The notes below the pieces were generated by a model that was given only the letters and a program-made list of their open reading frames with translations, was not told the DNA's origin and ran no database searches. From an uncultured Bacteroidales bacterium (GTDB lineage Bacteria > Bacteroidota > Bacteroidia > Bacteroidales > UBA932): a stretch of 8,308 nucleotides of DNA. The DNA lies in contig CAMJJZ010000050.1 of the NCBI GenBank assembly GCA_946406275.1, forward strand, positions 1 through 8,308, in the 5' to 3' direction. This document shows, in pieces, positions 1 through 5,098 of this stretch; within the stretch, counting starts at the first letter, position 1, and every line of letters begins with the position of its first letter. The position numbers and the translations under genes were made by a program.

Positions 1-6
1 CGCACG

Positions 7-53
7 GAGATTCCGCCGGCCTGCGGCCGTCGCTATCTCTTAAGGCTCCTTAA
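7..53. repeat. GC-rich hairpin followed by a TTAAGG/CCTTAA inverted repeat
   Basis: Two inverted repeats stand side by side. The first spans 7-39: an outer GAGAT/ATCTC stem, an internal loop, and a GC stem closed by GGCC-TGC-GGCC. The second, at 40-53, is TTAAGG-CT-CCTTAA. Neither is followed by a T-tract, so they do not look like intrinsic terminators by themselves. A short open frame enters from the left edge and stops at 41-43, and another stops at 51-53, but both are too short to be called a gene end. The structures could be the 3' end of a + strand transcript entering from outside, or part of an intergenic palindromic repeat. Confidence 0.35.
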
Positions 54-72
54 TAGTAGATCAAACATATTG

Positions 73-105
73 GCATCCCGGACCTTCGGTCCTCTGGTGC
101 TTTTT
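73..105 (+). terminator. Probable rho-independent terminator for a transcript entering from the left
   Basis: GCATC at 73-77 pairs with GGTGC at 96-100 (one U-G wobble) and encloses an inner GGACC-TTC-GGTCC hairpin, with small unpaired stretches CC and TCT on the two sides. Five T residues follow at 101-105. The orientation would end a + strand transcript whose gene lies to the left of the window. Confidence 0.5.
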
Positions 106-151
106 CGCTGAATGGCCCTTATGAAAGCGAGCTTTCAACGGACCATCCATC

Positions 152-180
152 AAAAAAGCACCGCAGCTACGCTGCGATGC
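152..180 (-). terminator. Rho-independent terminator of the tRNA-Ser gene
   Basis: Read on the - strand, a 10-base-pair stem (180-171 with 167-158, one U-G wobble) carries a 3-base GTA loop and is followed at once by six T residues (157-152). It starts about 10 bases beyond the tRNA 3' end at 191, the expected place for the end of a tRNA transcript. Confidence 0.85.
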
Positions 181-190
181 CAAATGTTTG

Positions 191-278
191 CGGAGAGACC
201 GAGATTCGAACTCGGGATACGCTTTTGGCGTATACACGCTTTCCAGGCGTGCCTCTTAAGCCACTCGAGCATCTCTCC
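191..278 (-). tRNA. tRNA-Ser (anticodon GGA)
   Basis: The - strand folds into a complete class II tRNA of 88 nt. The acceptor stem GGAGAGA (278-272) pairs with TCTCTCC (198-192), with discriminator G at 191. The anticodon arm CACGC-CTGGAAA-GCGTG places anticodon GGA at 244-242, reading UCC and UCU serine codons. The long variable arm (TACGC-CAAAA-GCGTA) is diagnostic of serine/leucine/bacterial-tyrosine tRNAs. The T arm contains the usual GTTCGAATC. The 3' CCA is not encoded (the next bases read CAA), so it must be added after transcription. The gene has its own promoter at 306-336 and terminator at 152-180 and is transcribed divergently from the outer-membrane protein gene. Confidence 0.97.
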
Positions 279-305
279 AATGTGACTCTTGAAAAAACGG
301 GACTG

Positions 306-336
306 CAAAGATACAAACAATTTCTTATTTTGCAAA
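306..336 (-). promoter_or_regulatory. Bacteroidetes-type promoter for tRNA-Ser
   Basis: On the - strand a perfect -33 TTTG (336-333) is followed after 19 bases by a perfect TAnnTTTG box, TATCTTTG (313-306). This matches the established primary sigma factor consensus of Bacteroidetes. The predicted start lies about 20 bases before the mature tRNA 5' end. Confidence 0.8.
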
Positions 337-343
337 TGATAGA

Positions 344-375
344 ATTGGAATTGACGGAGATATTTGCCATCTTTG
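344..375 (+). promoter_or_regulatory. Candidate promoter for the barrel/CobW pair
   Basis: A -33-like ATTG (344-347) lies 20 bases upstream of CATCTTTG (368-375), each one base off the Bacteroidetes consensus. The transcription start would then fall at about 381-383, at or next to the start codon, giving a leaderless or nearly leaderless mRNA. A second imperfect -7-like box, GATATTTG (359-366), has no well-spaced -33 partner. The region sits back to back with the tRNA promoter. Confidence 0.4.
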
Positions 376-382
376 CATTCCT

Positions 383-1270
383 ATGAAGAGATTGAGTACA
401 ATCGTTATAGCGGCAGCGTCCATTCTGGCATGCCTTACGGCAAAAGCCCAGGGCGGCGCAGACGCACTTCCATTTGTTAGAACAGACTTTGGCCCGGCTC
501 TCACCGGAACGGCGGGCGCTGCGGTGGCAACCGCGGAGGCGGGACCGTGGGGCGTTTTCAGGAATGCAGCGGCAATGGCATTTCCGGGGTGTCTTCAGGG
601 AGTGGCGGGAGAGTTCCGCATTACTGACGGCAATGCCGGTTTCAGCGGCGCCGGAATGGCTAAGCTTATGAACAACAAGCTTTGCATGGGTGCCGGCATT
701 TCCTATCTTGGAGGTGACACGATTGGAGATTACAGGACGCATAATTTCATGCTCTCATCAGGCTTTGCATACGGCCTCACGGAGAGTCTTTCACTTGGCG
801 TCAACGCCCGTTTTGCCAACCAGAGCCTCACGGAAAGCATTTCTTATAAAGGTGTAAGTTTTGACTTCAACGCGCTGGCAAAAGTGGCGGATGCAATGAC
901 GGTTACGCTTGGCTTATCGGCCTTGGGGAACAAGGTGGAATCTGCATCCGGGATGGCCTACGCGCAGCCCGCAAACGTCTATGCGGGAGCGGAATATGTC
1001 TATGGCTTCGAAAACAACAAACTGGCTGTAGATGCAATGGCAGAGTATTATTTCTCCGGCAACTACGGAGCGGCCGTGGGCGCTTCTTTCACATACGACG
1101 GCATGGTTACGGCCAGGGCTGGCTACCGCTATGCAAGCCAGGGGTGCGTGCTGCCGTCTCATTTTTCTCTGGGCCTGGAGGGAAGGTTTGGCAGTTTTGC
1201 CGTGAATGCCAGCTTCTCCAAAATGCCCACTTTCAACATTTTCTGCGCAGGGGCAGGATTCTATTTTTAA
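383..1270 (+). CDS. PorV/PorQ-like outer-membrane beta-barrel protein
   Basis: This is an exported protein of 295 residues, probably an outer-membrane barrel of the PorV/PorQ/FadL-like type. Residues 1-22 form a signal peptide (MKR, hydrophobic core, AKA then Q), which supports the start at 383. Cys17 also sits in a weak lipobox-like context, but the AKA site is better. The mature part opens with a conserved-looking stretch (GTAGAAVATAEAGPWGVFRN, residues 42-61) resembling the small-residue/Asn-Pro region of PorV/PorQ proteins, although the usual Asn-Pro is Asn-Ala here. It continues as alternating aromatic, Gly-rich strands and ends in Phe-Tyr-Phe, a typical barrel C-terminus. PorV and PorQ themselves act in type IX secretion; many paralogues of this fold have no assigned role, and a specific T9SS function is not claimed. 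The CobW-type gene follows after 6 bases, so the two are probably co-transcribed. Confidence 0.7.
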   Translation: MKRLSTIVIAAASILACLTAKAQGGADALPFVRTDFGPALTGTAGAAVATAEAGPWGVFRNAAAMAFPGCLQGVAGEFRITDGNAGFSGAGMAKLMNNKLCMGAGISYLGGDTIGDYRTHNFMLSSGFAYGLTESLSLGVNARFANQSLTESISYKGVSFDFNALAKVADAMTVTLGLSALGNKVESASGMAYAQPANVYAGAEYVYGFENNKLAVDAMAEYYFSGNYGAAVGASFTYDGMVTARAGYRYASQGCVLPSHFSLGLEGRFGSFAVNASFSKMPTFNIFCAGAGFYF

Positions 1271-1276
1271 GGAACT

Positions 1277-2425
1277 ATGACCATTAATCTGGACAAAAAG
1301 GAAATCCCGGTGCTCCTTCTCACCGGCTATCTGGGCAGCGGCAAGACAACGCTGCTGAACCGCATTCTTGCAAACGAGAAAGGAATCAAGTTCGCCGTCA
1401 TCGTGAACGATATTGGCGAGGTTAACATAGACGCCAGCCTAATAGAGCAGGGCGGCGTGGTGGGCCAGACGGACAGTTCCCTGGTGGCCCTCCAGAACGG
1501 CTGCATATGCTGCACCCTCAAGATGGACCTGGTCCAGCAGATTGCGGAGCTTACACAGGCCCGGAAGTTCGACTACATTGTGATCGAGGCCTCCGGCATC
1601 TGCGAGCCCGCTCCCATAGCCCAGACCATAAGCACCATCCCGGCCCTGGGGCCCCAGTATATGCTTGGGAACCTCCCGTACGTGGACTGCATATGCACCG
1701 TGGTGGACGCCCTCCGCATGAAGGACGAGTTTGAAGGCGGCTCCGCCCTCCAGAAGGACGATATAGGCGACGACGACCTTGAGCGCCTGGTAATAGAGCA
1801 GATTGAATTCTGCAACATCGTCCTCCTTAACAAGGCCGCAGAGGTGACTGCCGATGAACTGGGAAAGCTCCGCGGCATAGTGAAAACCATCAACCCCGGC
1901 GCCCGCGTACTGGAGTGCAACTACGGCGACGTGGACCTCTCTGAGCTGGTCTACACCGGCATGTTCAACTTTGACGAGGTTGCCACCTCCGCCGCCTGGA
2001 TAGCCGCCATCGAGGGAGAGGAGGATGAGGACCATGAGGCCGAAGGCGAAGCCCTGGAGTATGGAATTGACACCTTCGTGTGGAACCGCCGTCCGGCAAT
2101 GTCGCTCAACAGGTTTGACGATATGATAGCCCGGAAATGGCCCTCCAACATTATCAGAGCCAAGGGTATATGCTATTTCTCCGACAAGCCGGACCAGTGC
2201 TGGCTCTTTGAGCAGGCCGGCCGCCAGAAGACTATCCGCGAGGCCGGGCTCTGGTTCGCCACCATGCCGGAGGACGAACTCCAGGACATGATGATGCGCG
2301 ACAAGAACCTCCGCAGGGACTGGGATCCGGTTTACGGAGACCGCATGCAGAAGATTGTCTTCATAGGCCAGAACCTGGACAAGAAAGCACTTGCAGCCCT
2401 GATGGACAGCTGTTTGGAGCAGTAA
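1277..2425 (+). CDS. CobW/COG0523-family GTPase (putative metallochaperone)
   Basis: This is a cytoplasmic G3E-family P-loop GTPase of 382 residues. Family members insert or deliver metals such as zinc, cobalt or nickel to client proteins. Walker A is GYLGSGKTT (17-25). The family hallmark metal-binding CxCC is Cys76-Ile-Cys-Cys79, inside NGCICCTL. The Walker B/switch segment EASGICEP is at 104-111. A CobW C-terminal domain occupies about 264-378, after a short acidic linker (residues 246-261, only one His) where other members carry His-rich metal-binding stretches. The G4 position reads Asn185-Lys-Ala-Ala188 rather than NKxD, so the Asp that normally selects guanine is missing. It starts 6 bases after the barrel gene and ends before a strong terminator, so it is the last gene of that unit. 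The substrate metal cannot be read from the sequence. No Zur-like site was recognised. Confidence 0.9.
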   Translation: MTINLDKKEIPVLLLTGYLGSGKTTLLNRILANEKGIKFAVIVNDIGEVNIDASLIEQGGVVGQTDSSLVALQNGCICCTLKMDLVQQIAELTQARKFDYIVIEASGICEPAPIAQTISTIPALGPQYMLGNLPYVDCICTVVDALRMKDEFEGGSALQKDDIGDDDLERLVIEQIEFCNIVLLNKAAEVTADELGKLRGIVKTINPGARVLECNYGDVDLSELVYTGMFNFDEVATSAAWIAAIEGEEDEDHEAEGEALEYGIDTFVWNRRPAMSLNRFDDMIARKWPSNIIRAKGICYFSDKPDQCWLFEQAGRQKTIREAGLWFATMPEDELQDMMMRDKNLRRDWDPVYGDRMQKIVFIGQNLDKKALAALMDSCLEQ

Positions 2426-2451
2426 GCCGAAACACATCGCAACTACAAAAT

Positions 2452-2494
2452 GGACGGATATGCTACCAGCGTGGAGCATATCTGTCTGTTTTTT
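2452..2494 (+). terminator. Rho-independent terminator after the CobW-type gene
   Basis: A long stem begins GGACGGATATGCT (2452-2464) and pairs with AGCATATCTGTCT (2475-2487), with G-U wobbles near its base. It extends into CCA-GCG-TGG at the tip, with one bulged A. Six T residues follow at 2489-2494. It lies 26 bases after the stop codon. Confidence 0.85.
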
Positions 2495-2496
2495 AT

Positions 2497-2504
2497 TATA
2501 TTTG
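2497..2504 (+). promoter_or_regulatory. -7 promoter box (TATATTTG) for the kinase/GH109 operon
   Basis: A perfect TAnnTTTG box starts two bases after the preceding terminator's T-tract. No TTTG is found at the expected -33 spacing, because that position lies inside the terminator stem. The predicted start near 2511 leaves a leader of about 20 bases before the ATG at 2532. Confidence 0.6.
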
Positions 2505-2531
2505 TAGGAAACTATAACTTAATAGACAACA

Positions 2532-3617
2532 ATGGGAAACCTTGAATCCATTCTTGGCCGTTTTGCCATAGAAGGAAAGATCAAAGAAGTGAAGCCTCTT
2601 GGCAACGGACTCATCAACGACACCTACAAAGCAGTAACCGAGGGCTCCGCCCCGGACTATGTCCTCCAGAGAATCAACAACGCCATCTTCCAGGACGTGG
2701 ACCTTCTGCAGCACAACATCGACGCAGTTACCCGTCACATAAGGAAAAAGCTGGAAGCCGCCGGAGAGAAGGATCTGGACCGCAAAGTCCTCCGTTTCGT
2801 CCCCCTCAAGGACTCCCCCAAGACATATTATCTTGAGGACGGTAAATACTGGAGAGTATCCGTGTTCATCCCGGACGCTTTCACGTACGACACCGTAGAC
2901 CCCAAGTACTCCTGCTTCGCCGGTGAGGCCTTCGGCCGTTTCGAGGCCCAGCTCGCGGACATCCCGGACACCCTTGGAGAAACCATCCCGGACTTCCACA
3001 ACATGGAACTCCGCGCCCGCCAGCTGGAAGAGGCCGTGGCCGCCAACAAGGCCGGTAGGCTTGCAGATCCGGAGGTTCAGAGCATCCTTGCGGAAATGCG
3101 TGAGCACATGGAAGAAATGTGCCTTGCAGAGCGCCTGCACAGGGAAGGCAAGCTCCCCAAGCGCATCTGCCACTGCGACACCAAGGTGAACAACATGATG
3201 TTCGACGCCCAGGGCCGCGTGCTCTGCGTCATAGACCTTGACACAGTGATGCCCAGCTTCGTGTTCTCCGACTTCGGAGACTTCCTCCGCACCGCCGCCA
3301 ACGCTGTGGCTGAGGACGATCCCGCTATCGAGAAGGTTGCCTTCAGGAAAGATATCTTCGAGGCCTTTGCAAAGGGTTACGTCAAGGAGGCATCGGCCTT
3401 CCTCACTCCGCTGGAGAAGGAAAACCTCCCCTACGGCACCCTCCTGTTCCCCTTCATGCAGGCCGTCCGCTTCTTCGCAGACTACCTGAACGGAGACACC
3501 TACTACAAGATCAAGTACCCGGAGCACAACCTGGTTCGCACCCGTAACCAGATGGCCCTGTTCCACAGCGTACTTGCCAACATGGATTACATGAAAAAGT
3601 ATATAGCATCGTTATGA
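2532..3617 (+). CDS. NahK-like N-acetylhexosamine 1-kinase (APH-fold phosphotransferase)
   Basis: This is a cytoplasmic kinase of 361 residues with the aminoglycoside phosphotransferase fold. It most resembles N-acetylhexosamine 1-kinase (bifidobacterial NahK is about 359 residues), which uses ATP to phosphorylate GlcNAc or GalNAc at C1. A nucleotide-binding loop GNGLINDTYK is at 24-33. The catalytic Brenner motif is His214-Cys-Asp216-Thr-Lys-Val-Asn-Asn221 (HxDxxxxN), and the metal-binding Asp is in IDLD (Asp235). All key residues are present. The stop codon overlaps the start of the GH109 gene (ATGA), giving translational coupling. A hydrolase that releases GalNAc next to a kinase that can trap GalNAc as GalNAc-1-phosphate strengthens the substrate call. 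Other APH-fold sugar or choline kinases remain possible, so the exact hexosamine is inferred. Confidence 0.72.
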   Translation: MGNLESILGRFAIEGKIKEVKPLGNGLINDTYKAVTEGSAPDYVLQRINNAIFQDVDLLQHNIDAVTRHIRKKLEAAGEKDLDRKVLRFVPLKDSPKTYYLEDGKYWRVSVFIPDAFTYDTVDPKYSCFAGEAFGRFEAQLADIPDTLGETIPDFHNMELRARQLEEAVAANKAGRLADPEVQSILAEMREHMEEMCLAERLHREGKLPKRICHCDTKVNNMMFDAQGRVLCVIDLDTVMPSFVFSDFGDFLRTAANAVAEDDPAIEKVAFRKDIFEAFAKGYVKEASAFLTPLEKENLPYGTLLFPFMQAVRFFADYLNGDTYYKIKYPEHNLVRTRNQMALFHSVLANMDYMKKYIASL

Positions 3618-4987
3618 AAAAGATTCTGACCGTAATGGCCTTCGCGGCCATGCTGTTTGCCTGCTGCCCCAAGCAGGCCGTGATCAAGACCAAAGTTCCC
3701 CCGCGCCCGGCCGGCCAGCAGGACATGCTGCTCTTTGCAGCAGATCCCATTGAGGATGTAGGCATCGGCATCGTGGGTCTGGGAGACCGCGGTTCAGGTG
3801 CCGTACGCCGCCTTTCCTATGTGCCCGGCAGCCACATCGCAGCCATCTGCGACGTAGAACCGGACAGGGCGGAAAAGAACCTCAAGTTCCTCCAGGAGCA
3901 GCGCGGCATGACCACCAAGATCTACGCCGGTGACGAGGAAATCTACAAGCAGCTCTGCGAAGATCCGGACGTTGACCTCGTGTACATCTGCACGGACTGG
4001 ATCCATCACGTCCCCGTGGCTCTCTATGCCATGGAGCACGGCAAGCACGTTGCCCTGGAAGTTCCCTCCGCAGAAACCCTCCAGGCCTGCTGGGACCTCG
4101 TGAACACATCCGAGCGCACCCGTCAGCACTGCATCATCCTTGAGAACTGCTGCTACGACTTCTTCGAGCTCACCGCCCTTGAAATGGCAAGGCAGGGTGT
4201 GTTTGGTGAAGTCATCCACGCAGAAGGTTCATATCATCACAACCTTGATCCTTACTGGGACAAGTACTGGCACAACTGGCGCCTGGACTTCAACCAGAAG
4301 CATCGCGGAGACCTCTATCCCACCCACGGCTTCGGTCCCGTCTGCCAGGCTCTGAACATCCACCGCGGAGACCGTCTCACCACCCTCACCGCAATGGACA
4401 CGGATCCTTTCAACGGTCCCAAGCTTGTTGAAAAACGCACTGGAGAGCCTTGCACGGACTTCCAGAACGGTGACGTAACCATGACCATGCTCCGTACCGC
4501 AAAGGGCAAGACCATCCTCATCGAGCACGATGTGATGACTCCCCGCCCGTACAACCGCATGTACCAGCTGGTGGGCACTGACGGCTATGCCGGCAAGTAT
4601 CCCGTGGGCCAGGTCTGCCTCCGTACCGCTCCCGCAGAAAACGTTGACTACGAAGACCTTGAGTTTGAGAAAGTCTACGAAGGAGAGGAGCTCGATGCTC
4701 TCATGGCAAAGTACCGCAGCCCCATCCTCACCCCTGAGCTTGAGGAAACCGCAAAGACCGTGGGCGGCCACGGCGGAATGGACTTCATCATGGACTACCG
4801 CGTGGTCTACTGCCTCAACAACGGTCTTCCCATGGACATGGACGTCTATGACCTTGCAGAGTGGTGCTGCGTAACCGAACTCTCCAGGATTTCCCTGGAA
4901 AACGGCGGCGCACCCGTTGAAGTTCCTGACTTCACCCGCGGCGCATGGGACAAGATAGACGGCTTCAGCTACGCTTTCGCAAAGTAG
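3614..4987 (+). CDS. GH109 alpha-N-acetylgalactosaminidase, lipoprotein (Gfo/Idh/MocA fold)
   Basis: This 457-residue enzyme belongs to the NAD-dependent glycoside hydrolase family 109, known for removing terminal alpha-linked GalNAc (for example blood group A antigen and mucin-type glycans) by a redox-assisted mechanism. The N-terminus is a signal sequence with Cys17 in a relaxed lipobox (LFAC), so it is probably a membrane-anchored lipoprotein. There is no obvious acidic export signal after the Cys, so a periplasmic rather than surface position is likely. The Rossmann NAD motif GIVGLGDRGSG spans about 52-62. Residues 149-151 read Glu-Val-Pro where dehydrogenases of this fold have Glu-Lys-Pro. 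Family-typical blocks follow: ENCCYDFFE (177-185), DLYPTHGFGP (233-242) with the probable catalytic Tyr235 and His238, NIHRGDR (248-254), HDVMTPRPY (305-313), KVGGHGGMDF-like (381-391), and DVYDLAEWC (410-418). Length and blocks fit an intact enzyme. The start overlaps the kinase stop by 4 bases. Confidence 0.9.
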   Translation: MKKILTVMAFAAMLFACCPKQAVIKTKVPPRPAGQQDMLLFAADPIEDVGIGIVGLGDRGSGAVRRLSYVPGSHIAAICDVEPDRAEKNLKFLQEQRGMTTKIYAGDEEIYKQLCEDPDVDLVYICTDWIHHVPVALYAMEHGKHVALEVPSAETLQACWDLVNTSERTRQHCIILENCCYDFFELTALEMARQGVFGEVIHAEGSYHHNLDPYWDKYWHNWRLDFNQKHRGDLYPTHGFGPVCQALNIHRGDRLTTLTAMDTDPFNGPKLVEKRTGEPCTDFQNGDVTMTMLRTAKGKTILIEHDVMTPRPYNRMYQLVGTDGYAGKYPVGQVCLRTAPAENVDYEDLEFEKVYEGEELDALMAKYRSPILTPELEETAKTVGGHGGMDFIMDYRVVYCLNNGLPMDMDVYDLAEWCCVTELSRISLENGGAPVEVPDFTRGAWDKIDGFSYAFAK

Positions 4988-5005
4988 GTCAAAAGCCTTT
5001 GGAGT

Positions 5006-5046
5006 AAAACCGGGACGCCCGACAGGGCATCCCGGTTTTCATTTTT
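5006..5046 (+). terminator. Rho-independent terminator after the GH109 gene
   Basis: AAAACCGGGA-C-GCCC (5006-5020) pairs with GGGC-A-TCCCGGTTTT (5025-5039) around the loop GACA, with one C/A mismatch. A T-rich run follows to 5046. It starts 18 bases after the stop codon and separates the sugar-salvage operon from the polysaccharide export genes. Confidence 0.88.
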
Positions 5047-5067
5047 AATGAAAAAGTAGTATCTTTG
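5036..5067 (+). promoter_or_regulatory. Promoter of the polysaccharide export genes
   Basis: A perfect -7 box TATCTTTG (5060-5067) has a -33-like TTTT (5036-5039) 20 bases upstream, which overlaps the end of the preceding terminator stem. The predicted start near 5074 leaves a short AT-rich leader of about 25 bases. No inverted repeats that would make the promoter invertible were seen on either side. Confidence 0.7.
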
Positions 5068-5098
5068 TAGGCTTATTGACAATAAATAAACCCGCAAT

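Larger units (their letters stand above)
62..190. repeat. Imperfect palindrome made of two homologous facing arms
   Basis: The left arm begins CAAACATATTGGCATC (62-77). The reverse complement of the right arm begins CAAACATTTGGCATC (190-176). Similarity continues inward on both sides through a hairpin, then GGTGC, a T-tract, and a related stretch ending in ATGG(C/T)CC. The hairpins inside the arms differ in sequence (GGACC-TTC-GGTCC on the left, GCAGC-GTA-GCTGC on the right read in reverse complement), yet each stays self-complementary. A third hairpin, GAAAGC-GA-GCTTTC, sits at the centre (123-136). The right arm ends directly against the 3' end of the tRNA gene. The simplest reading is two related terminators facing each other. 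A small palindromic repeat element is the alternative. Confidence 0.6.

Noticed and set aside
1..108. Open + strand frame entering from the left edge (stop at 106-108), and shorter frames stopping at 41-43 and 51-53
   Set aside because: The longest frame runs through the hairpins and the T-tract and gives no recognisable protein. The short ones are too brief to call. A real gene end may exist here, but the window does not show which frame.
62..190. Integron attC-like recombination site
   Set aside because: The palindrome is imperfect in a way reminiscent of attC, but no convincing core sites and no cassette array or integrase are visible. Paired terminators explain more of the features.
177..386. 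69-codon + strand frame and the 61-codon - strand frame over the tRNA
   Set aside because: Both run through the tRNA gene and its promoter and have no protein-like features.
5036..5067. Invertible (phase-variable) promoter for the polysaccharide genes
   Set aside because: No flanking inverted repeats of the kind used by Bacteroides invertases were found. The only inverted repeat nearby is the terminator stem.
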